The notes: generated by a model not told the origin, from the sequence alone. Positions 36,559 to 46,564 are shown, counted from the first letter of the stretch. The stretch: 64,000 nt of DNA from Massilia sp. IC2-278 (GCF_020708045.1 NZ_JAJFES010000006.1:186001-250000), one strand, 5' to 3'. Numbers and translations are program-made.

Positions 36559-38127
36559 ATGAGCATCAAGCGCAGGATTTGGGCACTCCCGGTCATTTCG
36601 ACCCTGATCTTCGGCCTCGGTATCGGCGTGAGCGCGATGATCGCGACCGACGCCCTGAAGTCGATCAATTCCACCGAGAGCGTGGATTACCCGGTGCTGG
36701 ACGCGTCCAAGGCATTGACCCTGGAAATCGGCGACGTCACCGACGCCCTGCGCGACGCCGTCACCGAAGGCGACAAGGCGCGCATCGAGGAAATCGGCAA
36801 GCAGGCCGACAAGGTGCGCACGCACCTGCAGCAGTTCGGCGCCATCGACGGCCAGGCCGCCAACGGCGCGCGCTTGCTGAAGGAATTCAACGACTACTAT
36901 GCGCCGGCCCTGTCGGCCGCGCGCATCATGCTCGAGATGGAAGAAGGCGATCCGCAGGCCGTGGTCGGCAAGATGCAGAGCAGCCTGGCCACCCTGAACG
37001 CCGACCTGGACAAGACCCAGGCGCAGGCGAAGGAGCAGTTCAAGGCCGGCATCGCCAGCAGCGAAGGCAATGTGCGCCGCGTGCTGTGGACCATGATCCT
37101 GACCGCGCTGATCGTGATCGCCAGCCTGGCCGCGGTCTCGTGGTTCGTGGTGCGCGCCATCTGGCAGCAGCTGGGCGGCGAGCCGGAATACGCGCGCGAG
37201 ATCGCCCGCGCCGTCGCGGCCGGCGACCTGGCGATGGACATCCGCACCGACGCGAAAGACAGCACCAGCCTGCTGGTGGCGCTGAAGGAAATGCGCCTGC
37301 GTCTGGCGACGATGGTGGCCGAGATCAAGGGGTCGGCCGAGACGATCGCGGTGGCCAGCGCGGAAATCGCCAGCGGCAACGCGGACCTGGCCGGCCGCAC
37401 CGAATCGCAGGCCGCCAGCCTGGAACGCACCGCGCGCGCCATGGACGAACTGACCGGCGCCGTACGCCAGAACGCGGCGAACGCCAACGAGGCGAACGCG
37501 CTGGTGGTGAACGCCACCGACATCGCCACGCGCGGCGGCGAAGTGGTGGGCGGCGTGGTCGCCACCATGGGCGACATCAACACCTCGGCCAAGAAGATCG
37601 TCGAGATCATCGCGGTCATCGACGGCATCGCCTTCCAGACCAACATCCTGGCGCTGAACGCGGCAGTCGAGGCGGCGCGCGCCGGCGAACAGGGCCGCGG
37701 CTTCGCGGTCGTGGCCGGCGAAGTGCGCAACCTGGCCCAGCGTTCGGCGGCGGCGGCCAAGGAGATCAAGGAACTGATCGGCGACTCGGTGTCGAAGGTG
37801 AACGCCGGCAGCGCGCTGGTCGACCAGGCCGGCGAGACCATGGGCCAGATCGTGGCATCGGTGAAGAAGGTGCACGATATCATGCTCGAGATCACCATGG
37901 CCGGCCAGCGCCAGAGCGAAGGCATCGAGGACATCGGCCGCGCCATCGGCAGCATGGACGAGATGACCCAGCAGAACTCGGCCCTGGTCGAGGAAGCCTC
38001 GGCGGCGGCCGAATCGCTGACCGAGCAGACCGGGCAGCTGACCGGGGCGCTGTCGGTGTTCAAGCTGGCCGAGCAGGGTTCCGGCCCGGCGCTGGGCAAG
38101 CGCGCGGCGCCGCTGGCCTTGCGCTGA
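36559..38127 (+). CDS. Methyl-accepting chemotaxis protein
   Basis: The start MSIKRRIW at 36559 is preferred because the ATG at 36538 abuts a terminator; it gives 522 aa. It has an N-terminal membrane segment (about residues 10-30), a periplasmic helical sensor region to about residue 175, a second membrane segment ([19 protein letters not shown]), a HAMP-like linker, and the signalling hairpin ([20 protein letters not shown], then [16 protein letters not shown]). It lacks a C-terminal CheR-docking pentapeptide. It would signal to CheA/CheW; the ligand may relate to the preceding PstS-like protein. Confidence 0.93.
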   Translation: MSIKRRIWALPVISTLIFGLGIGVSAMIATDALKSINSTESVDYPVLDASKALTLEIGDVTDALRDAVTEGDKARIEEIGKQADKVRTHLQQFGAIDGQAANGARLLKEFNDYYAPALSAARIMLEMEEGDPQAVVGKMQSSLATLNADLDKTQAQAKEQFKAGIASSEGNVRRVLWTMILTALIVIASLAAVSWFVVRAIWQQLGGEPEYAREIARAVAAGDLAMDIRTDAKDSTSLLVALKEMRLRLATMVAEIKGSAETIAVASAEIASGNADLAGRTESQAASLERTARAMDELTGAVRQNAANANEANALVVNATDIATRGGEVVGGVVATMGDINTSAKKIVEIIAVIDGIAFQTNILALNAAVEAARAGEQGRGFAVVAGEVRNLAQRSAAAAKEIKELIGDSVSKVNAGSALVDQAGETMGQIVASVKKVHDIMLEITMAGQRQSEGIEDIGRAIGSMDEMTQQNSALVEEASAAAESLTEQTGQLTGALSVFKLAEQGSGPALGKRAAPLALR

Positions 38128-38150
38128 TCGGTTTGCGTTCTATATAAGAG

Positions 38151-38177
38151 ACAGGCGCCTGCGGGCGCCTGTTTTTA
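38151..38177 (+). terminator. Terminator of the chemoreceptor gene
   Basis: A 9-bp stem ACAGGCGCC / GGCGCCTGT (38151-38159 with 38164-38172) has loop TGCG and a T-rich tail. The following gap to 38453 shows only a short hairpin GATGCC-CATA-GGCATC (38365-38380) and no gene. Confidence 0.9.
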
Positions 38178-38453
38178 TTTCTGGCGGCATCACGGCGGCA
38201 AGTCCATCCATGCGACACGTCAACGCATACTCGGGATATAACAGCCGCTCAGTCTGGTCAAATCGTCCACAAGCGTTATCCGGCCATCAACACGCACCGC
38301 CGCGTGCCAATTCGTCTACGTGGCGCGCACGCATCTGTCTCAATTGGATTCGCTTTACAAATTTGATGCCCATAGGCATCATCCGAAGAGTTCTCCCGCG
38401 TGGTTCAGGCCCCCGCGCGGCTCCTTTGTCCTTCCTCTAACACCACAGCGCAT

Positions 38454-40184
38454 ATGGCAGCAGTCCTCCCGAACGCGACTTCAGGCACACCGATGTCGGG
38501 TTTGGCGCGCGCGTTGGTCCAGGCTGGCCGCCTGACCGCGAGCCAGGCCGATACGCTGCAAAAGAAGGCCACGCTCGAACGCGTTTCCTTCATCGACGCC
38601 CTGGTGGTGGGTGGTGCGATCGATTCGCAATCGCTGGCCGTGTTCTGCGCCGAGACCTTTGGCTACCCGCTGTTTGACTTGTCCAGCTTTAACCTGGACG
38701 CCCTGCCGGCGGGCGCCATCGACGCCAAGCTGATGGCGGCCCAGCGCGTGGTGGCCCTGGCCAAGCGCGGCAACCGGCTGTCGGTGGCGATTTCCGACCC
38801 CACCAATTCGCAGGCCCTGGACCAGATCAAGTTCCAGAGCGAGGCGGCTGTCGAGCCGGTGATCGTGCCGCACGATGCCCTGCTCAATTTGCTGGCTAGC
38901 CTGGCCAAGGGCGCCGAGCAAAGCCTGGCCGAACTGGCCGGCGAAGACGGCGAGATCGAATTCGCCGAGGAAGAAGCGGCAGCCGCCGCGGCCCAGCCGG
39001 AAGCGGCCAACGAAGTCGAGGACGCGCCCATCGTGCGCTTCCTGAACAAGATCCTGATGGACGCCGTGAACCTGGGCGCCTCGGACATCCACTTCGAGCC
39101 CTACGAAAAATACTACCGCATCCGCATGCGCGTGGACGGCGTGCTGCGCGACCACGCCATGCCGCCGCTGTCGATCCGCGACAAGCTGGTCTCGCGCATC
39201 AAGGTGCTGGCCAAGCTGGATATTTCGGAAAAGCGCGTGCCGCAGGACGGCCGGATGCGCCTGATTTTATCTCCCACGCGCACCATCGACTTCCGCGTCA
39301 GCACCCTGCCTACGCTGTTCGGCGAAAAGACCGTCATGCGTATCCTGGACGCAACCCAGGCGCAGATGGGCATCGACGCCCTCGGCTACGACCCCGACCA
39401 GAAGGCCATCCTGCTCGACGCCATCTCGCGCCCTTACGGCATGGTGCTGGTAACGGGACCGACCGGTTCCGGCAAGACCGTGTCGCTGTACAGCTGCCTG
39501 AACGTGCTGAACAAACCGGGCATCAACATCTCGACCGCGGAAGACCCGGCCGAGATCAACCTGCCCGGCGTGAACCAGGTAAACGTCAACGACAAGGCGG
39601 GCCTCACCTTCCCGGTGGCGCTGAAGTCCTTCCTGCGCCAGGATCCGGACATCATCATGGTCGGCGAGATCCGCGACCTGGAAACCGCCGACATCGCGAT
39701 CAAGGCCGCGCAAACGGGCCACATGGTGTTCTCGACTTTGCACACCAACGACGCGCCCTCGACCCTGACGCGCTTGATGAACATGGGCGTGGCGCCTTTC
39801 AACATCGCCTCGTCGGTGATCCTGATCACCGCGCAGCGCCTGGCGCGCCGCCTGTGCACCTGCAAGCAGCCGCTCGAGATGAGCCGCGACGCCCTGCTCG
39901 GCGCCGGCTACCGCGAGAGCGACCTGCAGGACGACTGGAAGCCCTACGGCCCGGTGGGTTGCGAACGCTGCCTGGGCTCGGGCTACAAGGGGCGCGTGGG
40001 CATCTACCAGCTGATGCCGATCAGCCCGGCGATCGAAGCCCTGATCCTCGCGCACGGCAACTCGATGCAGATCGCCGCTCAGGCCGAGAAGGACGGCGTG
40101 AATTCGCTGCGCCGCTCGGGCCTGATGAAAGTAAAGCAGGGGCTGACCAGCCTCGAAGAAGTGCTCGGCTGTACGAACGAGTAA
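38454..40184 (+). CDS. pilB: Type IV pilus assembly ATPase PilB
   Basis: The likely start is ATG at 38454 (576 aa), although no strong ribosome-binding site is visible and upstream in-frame codons exist. It has an N-terminal T2SSE_N domain (about residues 50-150) and a GspE/PilB ATPase domain: Walker A TGPTGSGKT, Walker B DIIMVGEIRD, His box GHMVFSTLHTND, and a tetracysteine zinc site (CTCKQP and CERCLGSG). PilB powers pilus extension at the inner membrane. pilC follows after 47 bases. Confidence 0.96.
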   Translation: MAAVLPNATSGTPMSGLARALVQAGRLTASQADTLQKKATLERVSFIDALVVGGAIDSQSLAVFCAETFGYPLFDLSSFNLDALPAGAIDAKLMAAQRVVALAKRGNRLSVAISDPTNSQALDQIKFQSEAAVEPVIVPHDALLNLLASLAKGAEQSLAELAGEDGEIEFAEEEAAAAAAQPEAANEVEDAPIVRFLNKILMDAVNLGASDIHFEPYEKYYRIRMRVDGVLRDHAMPPLSIRDKLVSRIKVLAKLDISEKRVPQDGRMRLILSPTRTIDFRVSTLPTLFGEKTVMRILDATQAQMGIDALGYDPDQKAILLDAISRPYGMVLVTGPTGSGKTVSLYSCLNVLNKPGINISTAEDPAEINLPGVNQVNVNDKAGLTFPVALKSFLRQDPDIIMVGEIRDLETADIAIKAAQTGHMVFSTLHTNDAPSTLTRLMNMGVAPFNIASSVILITAQRLARRLCTCKQPLEMSRDALLGAGYRESDLQDDWKPYGPVGCERCLGSGYKGRVGIYQLMPISPAIEALILAHGNSMQIAAQAEKDGVNSLRRSGLMKVKQGLTSLEEVLGCTNE

Positions 40185-40231
40185 CGCGCAGCACGTAACG
40201 AAGACACAAGCAAGCGACAGACAGGATCAAT

Positions 40232-41467
40232 ATGGCTACCTCCCTCCCCACCCGCAGCCGCGGCGGCGCACAGGTCAAGGAATCGGTCTACGCCTGGGAA
40301 GGCAAGGACAAGACCGGCAAGACGGTGCGCGGCGAGCTGCGCGCCGGCGGCGAAGCCATCGTCAACGTGACGCTGCGCCGCCAGGGCATCATGGTCACCC
40401 GGGTCAAGAAGAAGATCTACCGCTCCGGCCGGAAGATCACCGACAAGGACCTGACCATGTTCACGCGCCAGCTGGCCACCATGATGAAGGCCGGCGTGCC
40501 GCTGCTGCAGTCCTTCGACATCGTCGGCAAGGGCCATGCGAATCCGTCGATGTCGAAGCTGATCCTCGACCTGCGCGCCGACATCGAGACCGGCACCAGC
40601 CTGAACAACGCCTTCCGCAAGTACCCGCGCTATTTCGACCCGCTGTTCTGCAACCTGGTCGGCGCCGGCGAACAGGCCGGTATCCTGGAAGAGCTGCTGC
40701 ACCGCCTCGCCGTGTACAAGGAAAAGACGCTGGCGATCAAGGCCAAGATCAAGTCCGCCCTCACCTACCCGATCGCGATCCTGGCGGTCGCCTTCATCGT
40801 CACCGCGATCATCATGATCTGGGTGGTGCCGGCCTTTAAATCCGTGTTCTCCAGCTTCGGCGCCGACCTGCCGACGCCGACCCTGGTCGTGATGAGCATC
40901 TCGGAATTCTTCGTGCAGTGGTGGTGGGCGATCTTCGGCTCGATCTTCGCCTCGCTCTACTTCTTCTTCCAGTCCTGGCGCCGCTCGCTCAAGATGCAGC
41001 AGGGGATGGACCGCCTGCTGCTGCGCCTGCCGATCTTCGGCAGCGTGATCCGCAAGGCGACCATCGCGCGCTGGACCCGGACGCTATCGACCATGTTCGC
41101 GGCCGGCGTGCCGCTGGTTGAGGCCCTGGATTCGGTCGGCGGCGCCTCCGGCAACAACGTCTACCTGGAAGCGACCAAGCGCATCCAGACCGAGGTGAGC
41201 ACCGGCACCAGCCTGACGGTGGCAATGCAGAACGCGAACGTGTTCCCCAGCCTGGTGACGCAGATGGTGGCCATCGGCGAGGAATCCGGCGCGCTCGATT
41301 CGATGCTGGGCAAGGTGGCGGATTTCTTCGAAGAGGAAGTCGACGAGGCTGTCAGTGCTCTGTCGTCGCTGATGGAGCCGCTGATCATGGTGATCCTGGG
41401 TGTGCTGATCGGTGGGCTGGTGATTGCGATGTATTTGCCGATCTTTAAGTTGGGGTCGGTGGTGTAA
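40232..41467 (+). CDS. pilC: Type IV pilus inner-membrane platform protein PilC
   Basis: This 411-aa protein has two T2SSF domains (about residues 80-200 and 285-405), each starting with the pattern FTRQLATMMKAGVPLLQ or WTRTLSTMFAAGVPLVEA, with three membrane segments. AGGA precedes the ATG. PilC forms the platform that PilB acts on. In related betaproteobacteria the prepilin peptidase gene pilD normally follows directly; here it is 12.3 kb away, at 53760. Confidence 0.96.
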   Translation: MATSLPTRSRGGAQVKESVYAWEGKDKTGKTVRGELRAGGEAIVNVTLRRQGIMVTRVKKKIYRSGRKITDKDLTMFTRQLATMMKAGVPLLQSFDIVGKGHANPSMSKLILDLRADIETGTSLNNAFRKYPRYFDPLFCNLVGAGEQAGILEELLHRLAVYKEKTLAIKAKIKSALTYPIAILAVAFIVTAIIMIWVVPAFKSVFSSFGADLPTPTLVVMSISEFFVQWWWAIFGSIFASLYFFFQSWRRSLKMQQGMDRLLLRLPIFGSVIRKATIARWTRTLSTMFAAGVPLVEALDSVGGASGNNVYLEATKRIQTEVSTGTSLTVAMQNANVFPSLVTQMVAIGEESGALDSMLGKVADFFEEEVDEAVSALSSLMEPLIMVILGVLIGGLVIAMYLPIFKLGSVV

Positions 41468-41544
41468 GGAGCTCTCTGTAGCGGCTCACGCAATCGTTCA
41501 GTGAATCACGATACTTTTCAATATGAGGTGTACTTCGAAAAGAC

Positions 41545-41649
41545 TTGGGATCGTTTACTGCAGAACTGCAGAAGTACGTCAACGAGGAAGGTAGGGCGTG
41601 TCGGGAGGCGGCGCTGAAACAGCCAGGCTCTAAAGGATCTTCAAGATGA
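41545..41649 (+). pseudogene. Possible 3' remnant of a gene ending at a terminator
   Basis: A short open frame reads LGSFTAELQKYVNEEGRACR and continues to a TGA at 41647, exactly where a strong palindrome begins. The charged helical composition looks coding, but there is no good start and a stop lies shortly upstream. It may be the tail of a truncated gene kept with its terminator. I do not recognise it. Confidence 0.25.
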
Positions 41650-41675
41650 AGTGCTCAGATCGATCTGAGCACTTT
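41649..41675. terminator. 26-bp perfect palindrome, terminator-like
   Basis: AAGTGCTCAGATC / GATCTGAGCACTT (41649-41674) is fully self-complementary and followed by T. It can act in either direction. From here to about 42130 there is an 85-codon frame (41703-41960) with no recognisable family and poor coding character, and nothing else I can support. Confidence 0.6.
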
Positions 41676-42129
41676 CCTGCTGAGTAACAGTGCACCCGGC
41701 TTATGCGTGACCGGGCGCGAACAGCCAGACAAAAACTGCGGCTGGCATTAGATGCCAGCGATGCTCTTTCACATCAGCATGTGGCGAACGAAATGCCAAG
41801 CATGGTCAAGGTATGTGAACGCCCAATACAACATCGTGGCGAGGGCACCGACCCATCGGAACTTAAGACTGAATTTCTTGAGGAACTTCAGGAATTTCAT
41901 TTTTCTACTCCATTGAAAGCACGATCTACGTGCCGTCTATTGAGACCAGCAGAGCGGTAAGGGAACCGTCCACCACCGTGCTCGCACACTTCCGCGTACC
42001 AGCCCCTAGCCTTTACAGCTTCCGATTCCGAGCTTCGAAATCGCTTTGATAAGGGTAGGAAGCAGCCTTTAGCCTTCTCATCCGGCCTTTTCCAGGCCTA
42101 GACTAAAAATTTTTCGGAACGTTGAATCG

Positions 42130-42600
42130 GCTAACCGCACAGGCAGTAAAGCGAGTGCGTCAAGCCGTTAGCGAACTGGCCGATACAAGGTTTCAGCTCG
42201 GCACAGCGTCGAACCGTGGAGGTCATGATGTATACAGTGAACTTGCTCGACCGCCAAAGATGTGGCGTCTCCAAAAAGAGATAGAGTGACAGTTGGGGTC
42301 GCGGCGGTCAGTGATTGCGTTTGGAGGAAGCTACGTTTGAGTCTGCAGGATTTGGTGGACGAGTAACGCTGAAGCCTGGCCAACTCGCTTTAACGCGTCG
42401 GCAAAGTAGTTGTATGGATTCACGTCATACAGTCGACGAGTCGCGTCCAAACAATGCACAATGCCGACATGCTTGACGCCCAGTTCCGTCAACTGAATAG
42501 CCAGTTCTTCTTGCTCATCGAGATGATCGGTAAGGTGCGTTAGAGGTAATTCGTGTTGATCAACACCTCTGGACCGGCGCCTATGTGGACCGACAGCTCG
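42130..42600 (-). pseudogene. Decayed IS66-family transposase, C-terminal part
   Basis: On the minus strand the reading PEVLINTNYL, stop, RTLPIISMSKKNWLFS matches the IS66 TnpC region usually written INTNxLERxLRxIPMGRKNWLFC. After a frameshift it continues ELGVKHVGIVHCLDATRRLY then DVNPYNYFADALKRVGQ, matching the TnpC C-terminus (ELGAKHVGIVxSLLxTCRLH...). The best match spans 42600 down to 42331. Further down to about 42130, sequence such as RRCAELKPCIGQFANGLT may be the rest of the element end. Stops and frameshift show it is inactive. It lies between pilC and the 412-aa gene. Confidence 0.7.
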
Positions 42601-42631
42601 ACCCAGCGTTCGCAGATATATCTAACTAATC

Positions 42632-43870
42632 ATGTTCAACCAGTTCTCCATCACTATTCTTGAACGCCTTATTGGCAAGAAGTTTGCCGTGCTGCTTGAT
42701 GAGCTTTCTGGGACGACAGAACGCACTTGGAGGAACCGGTTCAAACGTGGTTGGGAGCCAACCGAAGAGGAGCGTGAGAATTTAGCCGAGCGGATGACAG
42801 CTGAGCTCACTGAGAGAATGATGCGCATTGGTGAGTGGACACGCGAGGAAGCGGGCAAAATTCTCGCTGAGCGTCCTTCTCATGTAGCCAGAGTTTTCTT
42901 GCCGACCGCCGACCTGATCTATCAGTTCAGCCCTCAACACGCCACTTACTGTCAAGACGCAATCATCTTGGCATCACATTTCGACCGGAAGTGCGAGTCT
43001 CTCGCCGAAGCCGTACGACTAGGTGAAGTCGATGGGGTACGCAAGGTATTGATCGCCATGCTGGACTGGTTGCGAACATTCTGTTCGAGCGAGATGGACG
43101 ATGCCGATGCAGTAGCGTTGCAGCGCACGTTTGAAACAAGCCAGGATGTCCAAGCACTACTTGAGGCTTCTAAGCCTTTGGGTGAAGCGTTGATCTTCCA
43201 TGTGTTGTCGTGCTGGGATGTTGAATTTTGCGCGGTCTACTTTGGAGGTACGATGCAGGCTTATCCGCTGTTTGAGCTGGTGATGCCTCGCTTCGCCCCT
43301 GATATCGAAATTGAACCAGAAACAGGCCGGCTACTGAGGGAAGGACGTCAACCTCGCAAAAAAGTGTTTGAGACCGCAACCTCGCGTCTGTTCGACTTTC
43401 TCTCTACGCTGATAGCGTGGCGGCGCTCTCGGCACCTGCCCGATAGTGTGCCAAGAGTGAAAGATTTCGCTGCCTGGTCACGTCAAGACGAGACTCGCGT
43501 CATTAGCTGGCGCGACGAGACAACACGATTTACAGCGCGCCAGCTTGAGCACCTGTGGACGAGGTCGATTGAACCTGATAGCGATGGAATTTATCCAGCA
43601 ATCCCGTCGCCTATGTTCGTCTGCGCTCATCTTTGGAGTCCTTTGTTAGTGCGACAGGACGGCCGCACCACCCACTTCGTTGAATGCACTGCTAGTTACA
43701 GAATATGGTGGGAGCGAAATCGCGACCGCTTGATAGCAAAGGGCCTGCAGTTTGGTTCGCAGGCCTGGCCAAATTATTTGACTGGCGAACGAACAGACAA
43801 GGCGTCGCTTGCTTCCGTTTTTTGCTTCCAATCTGCTGGTCGATCTTCCAACCCACGTGACTGCCAGTAA
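42632..43870 (+). CDS. Unrecognised 412-aa protein in accessory region
   Basis: A long uninterrupted frame from ATG. Base composition is clearly less GC-rich than the neighbouring housekeeping genes. The N-terminal 80 residues are charged and helical and could form a helix-turn-helix (LLDELSGTTERTWRNRFKRG). The middle contains a helical region (ILASHFDRKCESLAEAVRLG, VLIAMLDWLRTF). The C-terminal part is rich in Trp and Arg (IWWERNRDRL). No signal peptide, membrane segment or catalytic motif is evident. It lies directly after an IS66 remnant and was probably acquired. Function unknown. Confidence 0.6.
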   Translation: MFNQFSITILERLIGKKFAVLLDELSGTTERTWRNRFKRGWEPTEEERENLAERMTAELTERMMRIGEWTREEAGKILAERPSHVARVFLPTADLIYQFSPQHATYCQDAIILASHFDRKCESLAEAVRLGEVDGVRKVLIAMLDWLRTFCSSEMDDADAVALQRTFETSQDVQALLEASKPLGEALIFHVLSCWDVEFCAVYFGGTMQAYPLFELVMPRFAPDIEIEPETGRLLREGRQPRKKVFETATSRLFDFLSTLIAWRRSRHLPDSVPRVKDFAAWSRQDETRVISWRDETTRFTARQLEHLWTRSIEPDSDGIYPAIPSPMFVCAHLWSPLLVRQDGRTTHFVECTASYRIWWERNRDRLIAKGLQFGSQAWPNYLTGERTDKASLASVFCFQSAGRSSNPRDCQ

Positions 43871-43940
43871 GCAGCATTATTTGGGTTGAGCTGGTTGCTA
43901 TGGTTATTCAAATCCTGTTGGGTAGCCACTGTTGCACTCC

Positions 43941-44114
43941 TCACTTCGCGCCTGACTTGCCTTGGTTGCGAACTGCAGCTGCTTGCAAGCGTCCGACGTA
44001 ACTCCCTTTAGGCACAGCGCCACCGGACGAGCGGGCAACTGTTGCTTGCACGCGGGAGGCGTCGCGAGGCGTTGTCGGCGACGATGATTTCTGACTGTGT
44101 TGTGATTTGCTCAT
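43941..44114 (-). CDS. SMP-like small protein
   Basis: The chosen start (ATG 44114) gives 57 aa; an upstream in-frame extension is unlikely to be translated. The core DASRVQATVARSSGGAVPKG then SYVGRLQAAAVRNQG resembles the seed-maturation-protein (SMP) motif, D-A-x-R-I-Q-x-x-x-A-x-x-x-G-G-x-V-P-K-G-x-F-x-x-R-x-Q-x-A-A. Such small proteins occur in many proteobacteria, with unknown role. The N-terminus is polar and low-complexity (SKSQHSQKSSSPTTP). It lies between two unrecognised genes of the accessory region. Confidence 0.55.
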   Translation of the reverse strand: MSKSQHSQKSSSPTTPRDASRVQATVARSSGGAVPKGSYVGRLQAAAVRNQGKSGAK

Positions 44115-44248
44115 GTTGTTCTCGAAAGCTCGGTTAAGTAGATGTGCTGGGATCAGCAAACATAGTGTGCCGGACCTCGGACAAAAATTAGTTCCAAATT
44201 TCGGAAAGGCTAGTTGCCAGATTGGCAGCCGCAACAAGTTTCATAGTG

Positions 44249-45673
44249 TTAACTGTTGCTTTCTGAACGTTTCGATCTACCGCTCCAAAGGTCGAGTTTA
44301 TTGATCACAAAATTTCTAAACTTGACAGCGTTCTCTAGTGCCTCTTCTATTGCATCACGTTTTAGATCGAATCCAAATTTCGTAAGTTCAGCATGAATAT
44401 TGATAATCAAACTAGTTTTCGGTTTGCCTTCTTCTTCTGGCCTATCATTTTCGAATGATCGCAATGCCGCTAGATGCATGGGGATGCTGGTAACTCGTTC
44501 CACAATAACACGCTCAACTTTTTGTTCTGGTATTATCTTTTTTCGTCGAACGTCACGCTCATGCTCGCGAGCCCCGCCATCACCCAAATCTGCTCGATGT
44601 GTGGCTGACCGACTAAGGAAATATTTTTCAAACCGCGACAATGCCTGTTTCAAATCTGGAAATGGCCGATCATAAGGCAACACCATAATGAGTCGATTCT
44701 GCAGTGGCACCCCTTCAAGGGTTAGTTTAGTATGCTCACTTGAGAAATAAATAGGCCCACTGGCGGAGCGAGGCTCTACCTTCGGAGCACTCCCGAGTAA
44801 AAAATCGACAGATGAAGTATCTTGAAGATACTCTGCCTTTACATTCTTTGAACTCCACTTACCAAACCCTATCTTATCTTCACTGATCAAGGAAACGAAA
44901 TCGACTAGGATTCTGTGCACTGAACGAGGTGGAGCAATAAGCACGCCCCATGGGTAATAATTACCAATGGGAATCTGGAATGTTCGTGCTTGCGAGATAA
45001 ATCTAATAAACATCCGCTTACAAAATTCGTCATATATCGCATCGATCCCGGCCTGGAGTGCGAGATTGCGATAGTGCTCTAGAGCATTCTGCAGAAGTTT
45101 TTCAGGATCATTTTTTACGGAGGAATTGCTGTGCCGCTCAACAAATGCCGCATGCATCGCTGTTGCCATTGAGGGCATGTGCACAGGACAGCGCATAAGC
45201 ATACCGAGTTCATCCAATACTTCGAATGCGACAGCAAAAATTTGATCAAAGCTTGTAAATGGTTTTACCGATTGCGGTAGAACTTTCTCCAGTCTCGCTG
45301 ACAAGGCTTCAAGAAGCATCCACGGAGCGTTCATCTGGAAGGTCAAGTGATGAACTATTCCCTGATATTTCCAATTATCTGGGATGTAACGCCATCCATT
45401 ATCAGTCGTATCGCTCTCTAAAGAATAATCCTGATTTTGAACTGCTCTTTGCAGAGTGTTGACCACGGAATACTGAATTCGATCGTGATAAGGTGCTGGT
45501 AGGGACATGAACCTGGGGTCCGATTGAGCTTCTCGAATTACTTCCACTGCTAAAGCAGATAGGCTGCTTAAATGATCGTTCAGTGCTTCCTGGTATCGGT
45601 AAGCGTAACCGAAAGCAATTTCGTTGTCGAAAGAATCAATGAGTAGTTCTTGCTCAGGGGAATTACGTGGCAT
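44249..45673 (-). CDS. Unrecognised 474-aa protein in accessory region
   Basis: A full-length frame of 474 codons with A+T-rich codon use unlike its flanks, no signal peptide and no membrane segment. The N-terminal half is helical (YQEALNDHLSSLSALAVEVI). The middle has aromatic stretches (NYYPWGVLIAPPRSVHRILV). A charged linker (HERDVRRKKIIPEQKVERVI) precedes a helical C-terminus. I find no conserved catalytic pattern. It is divergent from the 103-aa gene at 45857. The gap 45674-45856 holds no feature I can name. Probably horizontally acquired; function unknown. Confidence 0.6.
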   Translation of the reverse strand: MPRNSPEQELLIDSFDNEIAFGYAYRYQEALNDHLSSLSALAVEVIREAQSDPRFMSLPAPYHDRIQYSVVNTLQRAVQNQDYSLESDTTDNGWRYIPDNWKYQGIVHHLTFQMNAPWMLLEALSARLEKVLPQSVKPFTSFDQIFAVAFEVLDELGMLMRCPVHMPSMATAMHAAFVERHSNSSVKNDPEKLLQNALEHYRNLALQAGIDAIYDEFCKRMFIRFISQARTFQIPIGNYYPWGVLIAPPRSVHRILVDFVSLISEDKIGFGKWSSKNVKAEYLQDTSSVDFLLGSAPKVEPRSASGPIYFSSEHTKLTLEGVPLQNRLIMVLPYDRPFPDLKQALSRFEKYFLSRSATHRADLGDGGAREHERDVRRKKIIPEQKVERVIVERVTSIPMHLAALRSFENDRPEEEGKPKTSLIINIHAELTKFGFDLKRDAIEEALENAVKFRNFVINKLDLWSGRSKRSESNS

Positions 45674-45856
45674 GTTGAACCGTTCACAGCGTCAGCGCAC
45701 AGCCTGTCGCCGCGCTGCGGGTTTATGGGAGCGTCCCGTAACCTACGTTGAATTGCTTTGTCAGGGACGGGCAATCTCGCCATTATAGTTCCGCTGCCAC
45801 CCGGCAGCCCCAGTTCAGTGTCTTTCGCTGGGTCACCACATCATCTGGAGCTAACT

Positions 45857-46168
45857 ATGAAGAAATTGACCAATGCTGCACGTGCGGCCAACGCCGTTTA
45901 TGAATGCGGCGGCGAGATCTATCACCTCGAAGCACTGCGTCTCGAGAAAGGTGATAAATTTGTTGTCAACCACTTGGCGGGCCACTATCAGGAGAAGGAA
46001 GGACTGTCAGTTTCGGACTCCCACATCCGCGCAGGCCGTTTCATCAATGATGTCGATGCGTTGAAGGTTGGCAGCTTCGATTTCAAGCACGTACGCGAGC
46101 GGATCGCAGAGAGCGCTAAGACGCAGTTCGGTAAGCCCGGCGACGACTGCGCCTTCGCTGGTGCATAA
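45857..46168 (+). CDS. Unrecognised 103-aa protein
   Basis: The start MKKLTNAARAAN at 45857 has GGAG seven bases upstream. The sequence is soluble and mixed alpha/beta (ECGGEIYHLEALRLEKGDKF, VGSFDFKHVRERIAESAKTQ), with no family I recognise. A rho-independent terminator follows 23 bases after the stop, so it is a single-gene unit. Base composition is intermediate between the accessory segment and the core genome. Confidence 0.55.
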   Translation: MKKLTNAARAANAVYECGGEIYHLEALRLEKGDKFVVNHLAGHYQEKEGLSVSDSHIRAGRFINDVDALKVGSFDFKHVRERIAESAKTQFGKPGDDCAFAGA

Positions 46169-46191
46169 ACGAACACGTCACTTCCTGACGG

Positions 46192-46217
46192 AGGCCGACG
46201 AAACTTGTCGGCCTTTT
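46192..46217 (+). terminator. Terminator of the 103-aa gene
   Basis: AGGCCGAC (46192-46199) pairs with GTCGGCCT (46207-46214) over a 7-base loop, followed by TTTT. The next 350 bases (to 46564) hold no ORF with coding character; I see only a Pst-like palindrome cluster (CTGCAGCACTGCCTGCAG) near 46527. Confidence 0.8.
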
Positions 46218-46564
46218 CCCTTTTAGATAAGGACATCACCAGCCAATCGTCTCATCGAAGGGCTTTGTTCCGCCATCATAATGGTTGGGGATACTGACGC
46301 TTACGCAACTCAATAATTCCACGTCCCGTCAAAGGCATTGTCGACCTCGCGTCGTTCCGCCGGCAACGCAAGGACATGTGCTGCTACCTCCAGGGGTACA
46401 TCGCAAGATGCTTGAACGAACCCAAGAAAAACTGAATGAAATCAACGGATATGACTGCAGGATTGCGTGAGTCCCTACAGGTTGCGAGATGCGGTAAGTT
46501 CCTGCACTTTCCAGTACCGATGCCTGCAGCACTGCCTGCAGGCGCGAATACCAGATCCGGCTTG

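Noticed and set aside
41703..41960. An 85-aa frame after pilC
   Set aside because: No ribosome-binding site, no family, and mixed composition; it lies in decayed sequence.
46290..46320. GACGCTTAC, similar to an IS66 terminal repeat
   Set aside because: Only nine bases, no matching partner at the right distance, so chance cannot be excluded.
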